DNA from: an uncultured Drancourtella sp.
Lineage (GTDB): Bacteria > Bacillota > Clostridia > Lachnospirales > Lachnospiraceae
DNA: 31,362 nt
Assembly (NCBI GenBank): GCA_937880845.1
Contig: CALFLL010000052.1
Coordinates: 1-31,362, forward strand
Direction of reading: 5' to 3'
The position numbers and the translations under genes are program-made. The notes beneath the pieces were generated by a model. The model did no database searches and had not been told where the DNA came from. It worked only from the letters and a program-made list of their open reading frames with translations. Shown in pieces: positions 7,414-14,327 of this stretch. The stretch's first letter is position 1. Every line of letters begins with the position of its first letter.

Positions 7414-8595
7414 ATGAAACGACGCTTCCTGCTGTGTTTAATGCTCAGCGTAATCTTTATGATGAGCGGCTGTGCATCATCAGAGTCCGGATTATCAGAA
7501 CAATCTTCTGCTTCGTCGGAAGAACAACAGACAGAGGAAGAAAGCGTCCACGTCGAAGAAACTTCAAAGGGTAGTCTGCCCGCGCAGAATACAGGGTCTA
7601 ATATTTTGATTGCCTACTTTACATGGGCGGATAATACGGTTGTGGAAGATCAGGATGCGGCGCTCCAATCTGCATTGGCTCATTATGAAGCAATGGGCGA
7701 TGCAGATAAATATAATGAGGTCGATGCGGTTTCTTCCGCAAGTATTGTACCACCAGGAAATTCTGCAAGAATTGCCGAATGGATTCAGGAGCAAATCGGC
7801 GGCGATTTGTTTTCTATTCAAGTGAATGATCCTTACCCAAGCGATTATGATGAATGTATGGATCGTGCAGCTGATGAAAAAGCGGAGGATGCACATCCCG
7901 TTCTAAAAAGCCAAGTGAAGAACATAGCGCAATACGATACCGTGTTTATCGGTTATCCTAACTGGTGGTACACCTGTCCGATGGCAATCCACAGCTTTAT
8001 TGAAGAAAATGATTTATCTGGAAAAAAGATTGTATTGTTCTGTACGCATGGAACGGGCGGACTTGCAAGTAGCGTAGAGGATATTAAAGAATCTTTACCA
8101 GAAAATTGTGAGGTGGAAGAAAATGTGCTGGGAGTTTATCGAGCAGACATAACTTCTGCACAGGATACAGTGGTGGATTGGCTATCCCAAATTGGATATA
8201 AAGAAACTAATATAATAGAATCAGAAAATATGGAGGAAAATATGAAACGGGAAATACAAATTAAAGCAGAAAGTGGAGATATTCTTGTTTTTGAGCTGAA
8301 TGATAGCAGCGCGGCATCAGCTTTTTACGAACAACTGCCATTAACCGTTGATGTCGAAGATTTCAGCACAAACGAAAAAATTTTTTATCCGCCGAAAAAG
8401 TTGAATTTGGCTGATACACCAAATGCAGAAATGAAAGTTGGTACTCTTGCTTATTATGCTCCGTGGGGGAATGTTGTCATGTTTTATGACACTTATAGTC
8501 CAAACGGCGATTTGTACGAATTAGGGCATATTGTTTCGGGAGCTGATAAAATTAACTCGTTAAGCGGTAAGCTTGAATTGAGTGTTAAAGAGTAA
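7414..8595 (+). CDS. Lipoprotein fusion: flavodoxin plus cyclophilin-like domain
   Basis: A 393-residue protein. It has a lipoprotein signal with Cys20 in MSGC, an acidic Ser/Glu linker (21-62), a flavodoxin-like domain (63-262) and a cyclophilin-like fold domain (277-393, with the KLNLADTPNAEMKVGTLAYY stretch). The phosphate loop of the flavodoxin is interrupted: after YFTWADNT there are about 40 extra residues before the PPGNSARIA helix. The downstream YPNWWYTCPMA segment is kept. The start is ATG 7414, 7 nt after GAGGTG; an ATG at 7408 is too close. An internal GGAGG at 8232-8236 precedes in-frame Met277, a sign that the two domains were once separate genes. Confidence 0.87.
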   Translation: MKRRFLLCLMLSVIFMMSGCASSESGLSEQSSASSEEQQTEEESVHVEETSKGSLPAQNTGSNILIAYFTWADNTVVEDQDAALQSALAHYEAMGDADKYNEVDAVSSASIVPPGNSARIAEWIQEQIGGDLFSIQVNDPYPSDYDECMDRAADEKAEDAHPVLKSQVKNIAQYDTVFIGYPNWWYTCPMAIHSFIEENDLSGKKIVLFCTHGTGGLASSVEDIKESLPENCEVEENVLGVYRADITSAQDTVVDWLSQIGYKETNIIESENMEENMKREIQIKAESGDILVFELNDSSAASAFYEQLPLTVDVEDFSTNEKIFYPPKKLNLADTPNAEMKVGTLAYYAPWGNVVMFYDTYSPNGDLYELGHIVSGADKINSLSGKLELSVKE

Positions 8596-8669
8596 ATATT
8601 ATATGGTGAGGGGGAAGTGTTATTAAAAAAGTCGAAATTATTGCCCGAATTACTGAGGCTAATGGAAAT

Positions 8670-9044
8670 ATGATTGAAAATCTGCTGATGGTTTGGCAGG
8701 ATCACGGACAATGGCATGAATATCCTCTTACCTCACCTGTGCTATCCTATCCGGGACTTGAGATAAGACTGCATCAACGCCGAGTTCTCCGAGACGGAAA
8801 AGATATTAAACTTTCCAAGTATGAATATGGTGTTTTGGTCTATCTGGCGCAACATCCTGGGTGGCTATGTAGTAAGGAGCCAATATTTCAGAGTGTTTGG
8901 CATGAAGATAGTGATAGTTGTCTGACTGCAATTACAAATACCATCAGTAGAATCCGGCAAAAAATAGAACCAGATAAAGATCACCCTTTTTACATACAGA
9001 CTGTATCAACCTTGGGATACATTTTTGCAGTAGAGCCTATATAA
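8670..9044 (+). CDS. OmpR/PhoB-type winged-helix protein without receiver (copy 1)
   Basis: The product has a C-terminal winged helix of the OmpR/PhoB effector type (about residues 30-124: K.L.KYEYGVLVYLAQHPG, then ISRIRQKIEP and TVSTLGYIF) and no receiver domain. ATG 8670 is the first ATG, but the frame is open back to 8610. Translated codons just upstream (KKVEIIARITE) match the second copy at 15049-15552 (KKIEIIARITE), so the real start is probably earlier, possibly a non-AUG codon such as ATT 8622, 7 nt after GAGGGGG. Residues from about 35 on are encoded by a 230-bp tract almost identical to copy 2. It may regulate module A; no partner kinase is seen. Confidence 0.75.
   Translation: MIENLLMVWQDHGQWHEYPLTSPVLSYPGLEIRLHQRRVLRDGKDIKLSKYEYGVLVYLAQHPGWLCSKEPIFQSVWHEDSDSCLTAITNTISRIRQKIEPDKDHPFYIQTVSTLGYIFAVEPI
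8772..9001 (+). repeat. 230-bp direct repeat, copy 1
   Basis: It matches 15280-15509 base for base except at 8819 (G here, A at 15327). The flanks diverge at once on both sides although the protein similarity continues. Confidence 0.95.
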
Positions 9045-9057
9045 GTATGGAGACACG

Positions 9058-9082
9058 AAGCACATACTTTATATGTGCTTTT
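9058..9082. terminator. Bidirectional terminator between convergent genes
   Basis: A 9-bp perfect stem (AAGCACATA at 9058-9066 and TATGTGCTT at 9072-9080) with a 5-nt loop sits between the convergent stops of the winged-helix gene (9044) and the LysR gene (9081). A and T runs flank it in both senses. Confidence 0.7.
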
Positions 9083-9962
9083 ATATTTCCATAAAATTTT
9101 CTTTTAATTTCTTTAGCAAGAGTGCAGCTGCCGGACTGAACATCTGATACTTTCTCCAGATGATATACATGGGAGATTCCAACGCTGGTTCCAACGGTCG
9201 AAAACACAAATCACTATCCGCTCCGGTGTAAACCAGCCCTTCAAACCCTAAAACGCAACCGAATCCCTCCCGCACCATAACGGAAGTGTTGAACAGCAAA
9301 TCGTAGGTTGCCACCACATTCAGCTTATCCTGCATTTCGCCGAACCAGCGTGGCATTTCATCCAGCATGGCCTGGCGAGACAGAATCAAAGGAATTTCGG
9401 TTAGGTCATGCAGATGGATACAGGAATGCTTTGCCAAAGGATGATCCTTGCGCATCATCAATCCCCAATGATCTTTTGACGGCATTTTCAAATAATTGTA
9501 CTTTGTCAGATCCACTTCCTGGATGATGATGGCAAAATCCAAAAGCCCCCGGTCCAGCCGCTCGTTTACAGCATCAGTCCCGCTGCTGTAAAAGTGGTAA
9601 CGGATACGGGGGTACTGTTTTTGCAGCGATTGGATGACCCGGATAAAAGGGGCAATCCCGTTGGACTCCGCACACCCGATATGAATATCACCACCATTGA
9701 TTTCGTCCAGCGCCTGAAACTCTGCAATGGTCTTATCTGCCATGTCCAAGATGTCCTCGGCACGTTTACGAAGGAGCATCCCTTCTTCCGTTAAGCTCAC
9801 ACTGTAATTGCTGCGGTTGAACAGTTTCTTCCCCAGTTCTTCTTCCAGTTCTTTGATCTGGCGCGACAATGTAGGCTGTGAAATGTGAAGTCGCTTGGCG
9901 GCATGGGTCACATTGCCTTCTCTTGCAACCTCTAAAAAGTAACGCAATACACGCAGTTCCAT
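9081..9962 (-). CDS. LysR-family transcriptional regulator (module B)
   Basis: A 293-residue LysR protein with an N-terminal HTH (AKRLHISQPTLSRQIKELE) and a C-terminal ligand domain. It starts MELRVLRYFLEVAREGN, very close to the module A LysR (MELRVLKYFLIVAREEN), and the two remain alignable through the ligand domain. AGGAGG precedes the ATG on the minus strand. It is divergently transcribed from the module B enzymes with a 140-bp shared control region, the classic LysR arrangement, so it probably controls both its own gene and the operon from 10103. The ligand is unknown. Confidence 0.94.
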   Translation of the reverse strand: MELRVLRYFLEVAREGNVTHAAKRLHISQPTLSRQIKELEEELGKKLFNRSNYSVSLTEEGMLLRKRAEDILDMADKTIAEFQALDEINGGDIHIGCAESNGIAPFIRVIQSLQKQYPRIRYHFYSSGTDAVNERLDRGLLDFAIIIQEVDLTKYNYLKMPSKDHWGLMMRKDHPLAKHSCIHLHDLTEIPLILSRQAMLDEMPRWFGEMQDKLNVVATYDLLFNTSVMVREGFGCVLGFEGLVYTGADSDLCFRPLEPALESPMYIIWRKYQMFSPAAALLLKKLKENFMEI

Positions 9963-9996
9963 TTTGCTGCCTCCTATCTCATTTTCACATGAGATC

Positions 9997-10026
9997 AGTA
10001 TAGCACGCCCCAGCTATTTATATCAA
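9997..10026 (-). promoter_or_regulatory. Promoter of the module B LysR gene
   Basis: Read on the minus strand: TTGATA (10026-10021), an 18-bp spacer and TATACT (10002-9997). A short inverted repeat (ATCTCA/TGAGAT at 9976-9995) lies just downstream, around the transcript start. Confidence 0.6.
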
Positions 10027-10033
10027 GAATATC
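10019..10033. promoter_or_regulatory. Candidate LysR operator
   Basis: An ATAT-N5-ATAT dyad contains the T-N11-A spacing typical of LysR sites (T10019 to A10031). It overlaps the -35 of the LysR promoter and lies upstream of the divergent promoter. This is pattern-based only. Confidence 0.3.
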
Positions 10034-10053
10034 TGGGAATAGAAATTAAATAT

Positions 10054-10082
10054 TTTACATCACAATGAGGGGTCTCTATAAT
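10054..10082 (+). promoter_or_regulatory. Promoter of the module B operon
   Basis: TTTACA at 10054-10059, a 17-bp spacer and TATAAT at 10077-10082, a near-consensus sigma-A promoter. It drives transcription rightward into 10103 and the genes beyond. Confidence 0.7.
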
Positions 10083-10102
10083 AAAAATAGGAGGTGAGTA
10101 CA

Positions 10103-10315
10103 ATGGCTCATGCATCCGATCATCGCGCATTACTACTGCAAAATCTTGTGGACGCTGGATGTGATAATGAAATGATCCAGAGCTGTATGTCACGATTTTT
10201 GATGAACGATTCCGCAGGAATGCTGCGGATCTTATCTCAGCATAAGCATAAATTGTTGGATACCGTTCATGCCTGCCAAAAAGAAATTGACTGTCTGGAT
10301 TACCTGATGTTCTGA
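10103..10315 (+). CDS. Small MerR-tail-like coiled-coil protein without HTH
   Basis: A 70-residue protein. Its pattern (D..EMIQ.C..RF, a helical stretch, then KEIDCLDYL) aligns with the C-terminal dimerization helix of the MerR protein at 1092-1442 (TEEIETYMRLL ... EKQLDRLDYL), but no DNA-binding half is present. AGGAGGTG stands just before, and ATG 10103 is preferred over the GTG at 10094 that lies inside that site. It has a good promoter and occupies the operon slot matching MerR in module A. It could be an intact small regulator that dimerizes with MerR, or a trimmed remnant. Confidence 0.65.
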   Translation: MAHASDHRALLLQNLVDAGCDNEMIQSCMSRFLMNDSAGMLRILSQHKHKLLDTVHACQKEIDCLDYLMF

Positions 10316-10350
10316 CTGGAACACGAAAACCATGAAGGAGGAATTATCTT

Positions 10351-11298
10351 ATGAATACGAAAATGCTGAAAATCGCAATGGGAGCCTGGTCTTGGGGCGC
10401 TGGAGCCGCCGGTGGAGACCAGGTGTTTGGAAACCACCTGTTTGAGAACGATTTGAAGCCCGTCTTTGACAAGGCTATGGAACTTGGTCTGAACCTGTGG
10501 GACACCGCCGCCGTGTACGGAGAGGGAACTTCAGAGCGCATCCTGGGGAACTTTGTGAAAGATATGAACCGTGAGGATGTACTCTTGTCCACCAAATTCA
10601 CGCCGCAGATTGCGGATGGCACCCCCGATGCCATGCAGCACATGATCGATGGAAGTAAAGAGCGTCTGCACACGGATGTGATCGACATCTATTGGATTCA
10701 CAATCCGATGGATGTGGAAAGATGGACGCCTGATCTGATCCCGCTCGCAAAGAGCGGCCAAATTAAGGCCATCGGTGTGTCCAATCACAACCTTGCGGAA
10801 ATCAAACGGGCAAATGAGATTCTGGTAGCGGAAGGGCTGAAAATTTCTGCCGTTCAAAACCACTTCAGTCTGTTGCACCGTTCTTCGGAAAAGGCAGGTA
10901 TTCTGGATTACTGCAAAGAGAACGGTATTACCTTCTATGCCTACATGGTGCTGGAACAGGGTGCGCTTACCGGTCGTTTTGACACCGCGCATCCCTTCCC
11001 CGAAGGAACAGGACGTGGAGAAGCCTACAACCCGCACCTGAAAGAACTGGAAACCCTGCTCCACGAGCTGCGCAGCATCGGAGAACTTCATCAGGCCAGC
11101 CCTGCGCAAGTGGCTACCGCATGGGCCATCGCCAAGGGAACTCTGCCCATTATCGGAGTGACTAAGGTGCATCAGGTGGAAGAAGCCGCTGCTGCCGCAC
11201 AGATTGTTCTGAGCGATGAGGAAGTTTCCCGCCTGGAGAAGCTGGGTGATGAGGCCGGCGTAGATACCCTCCGTGAATGGGAGAAAGAAATGGCGTAA
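10351..11298 (+). CDS. Aldo/keto reductase (module B, first)
   Basis: A 315-residue AKR barrel with tetrad D51, Y56, K82 and H117 (contexts LWDTAA, AVYGEG, STKF, WIHNP). The C-terminal LPIIGVTKVHQVEEAA loop contacts the nucleotide. It is of the YajO/Tas-like branch rather than the short AKR branch of its neighbour. GAAGGAGG precedes ATG 10351. The gene has clearly higher GC than module A, which suggests a different recent history. It is predicted cytosolic, with unknown substrate. Confidence 0.92.
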   Translation: MNTKMLKIAMGAWSWGAGAAGGDQVFGNHLFENDLKPVFDKAMELGLNLWDTAAVYGEGTSERILGNFVKDMNREDVLLSTKFTPQIADGTPDAMQHMIDGSKERLHTDVIDIYWIHNPMDVERWTPDLIPLAKSGQIKAIGVSNHNLAEIKRANEILVAEGLKISAVQNHFSLLHRSSEKAGILDYCKENGITFYAYMVLEQGALTGRFDTAHPFPEGTGRGEAYNPHLKELETLLHELRSIGELHQASPAQVATAWAIAKGTLPIIGVTKVHQVEEAAAAAQIVLSDEEVSRLEKLGDEAGVDTLREWEKEMA

Positions 11299-11310
11299 AC
11301 AGGAGATAAT

Positions 11311-12111
11311 ATGGATTATTTAACACTAAACAACGAAGTACAGCTACCGATGGTCGGCTTTGGCACCTGGGATGTGCGGGGCGAGGCTGGCAAGAACGCC
11401 ATTCTGACCGCCTTGGAACTGGGCTACCGCCTGATTGATACCGCGCAGATGTATGACAATGAGGAAATCGTAGGCAAGGCCGTTCGGGAAAGCGGTCTTA
11501 ATCGCGGGGAAATTTTTATCACGACAAAGCTATACCGTCCCAGCGCCAGTTATCAAAAAGCAAAAGTTGGCATTGAGAAATCCCTGCAAGCGTTGCAGAC
11601 GGACTACATCGACCTGCTCTTGATCCACGAACCCTATGAGAATGCTCTTGAAATGTATGAGGCGCTCAAAGAAGCCTATGAAGCAGGCACGGTGCGGGCC
11701 ATCGGTATCTCCAATTTTGGGGCAAAGGAATATGCCCGTTTTCTGAAATATTGTGGGGTCGTTCCCGCTGTGGATCAGGTGGAGTCCCATGTCTATTATC
11801 CGCAGTTGGAACTGAAAGAACAGCTTGCCCGCCACGGTACGCAGATGCAGTCCTGGGCGTCATTCACCGAGGGGCGGCGAAACATTTTTGCCGAGCCGCT
11901 GCTGAACCAGATCGGCGCGAAGTACGGCAAAACTTCTGGACAGGTGGCGTTGCGCTATCTTACTCAGAACGGGATCGCTGTCATTCCGAAATCCGTCCAC
12001 CGAGATCGGATAGAACAAAATTTGCACAGCCTGGACTTTACGCTGGAACAAGAAGATTTAGAACAATTAGGCTCTTTGAATGAGGGACGCTCCCTGTTTG
12101 GCTGGTACTGA
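11311..12111 (+). CDS. Aldo/keto reductase (module B, second)
   Basis: A 266-residue short AKR with tetrad D43, Y48, K73 and H106. The NADPH phosphate loop IPKSVHRDRIEQNL is intact. It is similar throughout to the AKR at 2009-2863, for example in the matching GYR.IDTA..Y.NE stretch and the shared WA.F.EG..... segment. CAGGAG lies upstream of ATG 11311, 12 bp after the previous stop. It is followed by the acetyltransferase, which uses a TTG start. Confidence 0.93.
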   Translation: MDYLTLNNEVQLPMVGFGTWDVRGEAGKNAILTALELGYRLIDTAQMYDNEEIVGKAVRESGLNRGEIFITTKLYRPSASYQKAKVGIEKSLQALQTDYIDLLLIHEPYENALEMYEALKEAYEAGTVRAIGISNFGAKEYARFLKYCGVVPAVDQVESHVYYPQLELKEQLARHGTQMQSWASFTEGRRNIFAEPLLNQIGAKYGKTSGQVALRYLTQNGIAVIPKSVHRDRIEQNLHSLDFTLEQEDLEQLGSLNEGRSLFGWY

Positions 12112-12127
12112 GTGGGAGGTGTTTCTA

Positions 12128-12700
12128 TTGGGCTATGAAGAAATTGAAAAGCGGGCCGCCCAGATGGGACTACCCGTTTACCAGTATCAGCGTGTCGCCG
12201 CCCAAAGGGCCATGCGGCTCACCACGGAATTGAATTTCCAGTACCATGAGCCGGAGGAAGTGACCCGCCTGTTTTCGGAACTGATCGGTAAACCTGTGGG
12301 CGAGGGTTTCTGCCTGTTCCCGCCGTTTTATACCGACTATGGGCAGAACATCACCATCGGGAAAAATGTGTTTCTCAACACAAGCTGCCACTTTCAGGAT
12401 CAGGGTGGCATCACGATTGGCGATGGTGCCCTGATCGGACACAATGTGGTATTAGCAACCCTCAACCATGAAATAGACCCGGAGCGCCGCCAGCATACTT
12501 GTCCTGCCCCGATTGTGATCGGGGAAAATGTATGGATTGGGGCCAATGCCACCATTACCCCCGGTGTGACCATTGGTGACGGAGCTATCGTGGCTGCCGG
12601 AGCGGTGGTGACAAAAGATGTACCGCCCATGACTGTTGTGGGTGGTGTTCCGGCAAAAATCATCAAAACGATTCCATCCAGAGAGGAGGCAAACGAATGA
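12128..12700 (+). CDS. Maltose/galactoside O-acetyltransferase-like protein (module B), TTG start
   Basis: A 190-residue hexapeptide-repeat acetyltransferase, paralogous to 6098-6673, with catalytic-type H114 (TLNHEIDP) and the VWIGANATITPGVTIGDGA and GGVPAKIIK segments. The start is TTG 12128: GGGAGGTG at 12114-12121 is ideally spaced, and this start gives the expected N-terminal helix. An ATG at 12080 lies inside the preceding gene without a ribosome binding site. The stop overlaps the next start (ATGA at 12697-12700). The acetylated substrate is unknown. Confidence 0.88.
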   Translation: MGYEEIEKRAAQMGLPVYQYQRVAAQRAMRLTTELNFQYHEPEEVTRLFSELIGKPVGEGFCLFPPFYTDYGQNITIGKNVFLNTSCHFQDQGGITIGDGALIGHNVVLATLNHEIDPERRQHTCPAPIVIGENVWIGANATITPGVTIGDGAIVAAGAVVTKDVPPMTVVGGVPAKIIKTIPSREEANE

Positions 12701-13725
12701 AGCGAGTTTTGGCATTGACCCTGATGTTTATGCTTTTGCTGAGTATGACTGCCTGCGGGCAAACTCAAATACCGCAGGAAACGCCTGCCACCAGCGAAAG
12801 TGCGGAGTCCTCAGTTCCTGTTGAGAGCGGGTCAGACGAGACGCCGTCCAGCAATATTACGGAAGAAAGCATTGCGCCAGGTGAAACGGACTCTGCGGAA
12901 GAAAATCCGGGTAATTTCAATTTGGAGACAGCCACGGTCACGCTGAACAGCGGCTATGAAATGCCTATCATGGGCCTGGGCACATACTCCCTCAGCGACG
13001 AGGAGTGTTACAATTCCGTCACCGCTCTGCTGGAGGCAGGCGGTAGGCTCATTGACACGGCCTATATGTATCACAACGAGGCTGCCGTGGGCCGAGCCAT
13101 TCGGGACAGCGATGTTCCCCGCGAGGAAATCTTCGTCATCACCAAACTCTACCCCAGTCAGTTTGATGACCCGGAGGCCGCCATCGAGCTGGCGCTGGAT
13201 ACCCTTGACATCGGCTACATCGACTTGATGCTGCTTCACCACCCCGGCACCGGGGATGTGGAAGCCTACCACGCTATGGAGCAGGCGGTGGCGGACGGAA
13301 AAATTCACTCCATCGGCCTCTCCAACTGGTACATTGAGGAACTGGAGGAATTTCTGCCGCAGGTGAACATCACTCCGGCGCTGGTACAGAATGAGATCCA
13401 TCCCTACTATCAGGAGCCGGATGTGGTTCCTTATATTCAGGAACTGGGTATCACGGTGCAGGGCTGGTATCCCTTCGGCGGACGAGGCCACACCTCCGAG
13501 CTGTTGGGGGATGAAACCATCTCCGCTATTGCAGAAGCCCACGGAGTTACCTCCGCTCAGGTGATTTTACGGTGGAACCTTCAGAGGGGTGTTGTGGTCA
13601 TCCCCGGTTCCAGCAATCCCGACCACATCCGGGAAAATCTTGACCTGTTCGGCTTTGAGCTGACAGAGGAAGAAATGGCGCAGATCGCCGCGCTGAACCG
13701 GGATGAGAAACACGACTGGTATTAA
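12697..13725 (+). CDS. Aldo/keto reductase lipoprotein
   Basis: A 342-residue protein with a lipoprotein signal (MKR, Leu/Met-rich core, lipobox MTAC with Cys20), a long Ser/Glu/Pro linker (21-72) and a complete AKR domain (about 75-342). The tetrad D120, Y125, K150 and H181 is intact. AKRs need NAD(P)H and are normally cytosolic, so a surface-anchored AKR is odd. In the nucleotide loop the usual IPKS is IPGSS, so the lysine that binds the NADPH 2'-phosphate is replaced by Gly. AGAGGAGG precedes ATG 12697. It may use another hydride source, or be exported with bound cofactor; both are guesses. Confidence 0.9.
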   Translation: MKRVLALTLMFMLLLSMTACGQTQIPQETPATSESAESSVPVESGSDETPSSNITEESIAPGETDSAEENPGNFNLETATVTLNSGYEMPIMGLGTYSLSDEECYNSVTALLEAGGRLIDTAYMYHNEAAVGRAIRDSDVPREEIFVITKLYPSQFDDPEAAIELALDTLDIGYIDLMLLHHPGTGDVEAYHAMEQAVADGKIHSIGLSNWYIEELEEFLPQVNITPALVQNEIHPYYQEPDVVPYIQELGITVQGWYPFGGRGHTSELLGDETISAIAEAHGVTSAQVILRWNLQRGVVVIPGSSNPDHIRENLDLFGFELTEEEMAQIAALNRDEKHDWY

Positions 13726-13741
13726 AAAGGAGAGACATATA

Positions 13742-14323
13742 ATGAAAGTTTTAGCAATCAACAGCAGTGCCCGTAAGGATGGGAATACTGCCATTCTAAT
13801 CAACCGGGTATTTGAGGAATTGAACAAAGAAGGCATTGAAACCGAAATGATTCAGCTTGCTGGTCAGGTCATTGAACCCTGTAAGGCTTGCTGGGCCTGC
13901 GGCGGGCAGCAGAACTGCGTTCACCGCAAAGATAATTTCCGGGAGATCTTTGACAAGATGAAGGAGGCGGATGGTATTATCCTCGGCTCCCCTGTTTATA
14001 CAGCCAACCTTTCCGCCAATATGCAGGCGTTTTTGGAGCGGGCTTCGGTGGTGACGGATATGAATCGGGATGCGGGCCTGTTTCGCCACAAGGTAGGAGC
14101 GGCCGTCACCGCAGCCCGGCGCGGCGGTGCAGTCAATGCACTGGATGCCATGAACCACTTCTTCCTGTTGCAGGAAATGTTCGTAGTAGGGTCCTGCTAT
14201 TGGCCTTTAGCATACGGACAAATGCCAGGTGATGTTCAGAATGACGCGGAAGGTCTGAACACCATGAGTGTCCTCGGTAAAAATATGGCCTATCTTTTGA
14301 AGGCGCTGAAAGAGAGGTCATAA
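13742..14323 (+). CDS. NADPH-dependent FMN reductase / iron-sulfur flavoprotein-like protein
   Basis: A 193-residue flavodoxin-fold protein. The phosphate loop is NSSARKDGNT (7-16). A compact cysteine motif C47-x2-C50-x2-C53-x5-C59 matches the 4Fe-4S motif of iron-sulfur flavoproteins (CX2CX2CX4-7C). The GSPVYTANLSANMQAFLERA segment is typical of this family. ATG 13742 follows AAAGGAGAG; an upstream in-frame start at 13703 lies inside the AKR gene. It is predicted cytosolic and could pass electrons from NAD(P)H or ferredoxin to other carriers of module B. Confidence 0.88.
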   Translation: MKVLAINSSARKDGNTAILINRVFEELNKEGIETEMIQLAGQVIEPCKACWACGGQQNCVHRKDNFREIFDKMKEADGIILGSPVYTANLSANMQAFLERASVVTDMNRDAGLFRHKVGAAVTAARRGGAVNALDAMNHFFLLQEMFVVGSCYWPLAYGQMPGDVQNDAEGLNTMSVLGKNMAYLLKALKERS

Positions 14324-14327
14324 TATC

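Noticed and set aside
10531..13542. Long minus-strand frames across module B AKR genes
   Set aside because: High GC produces long antisense frames here; the plus-strand genes carry complete catalytic motifs and proper start signals.
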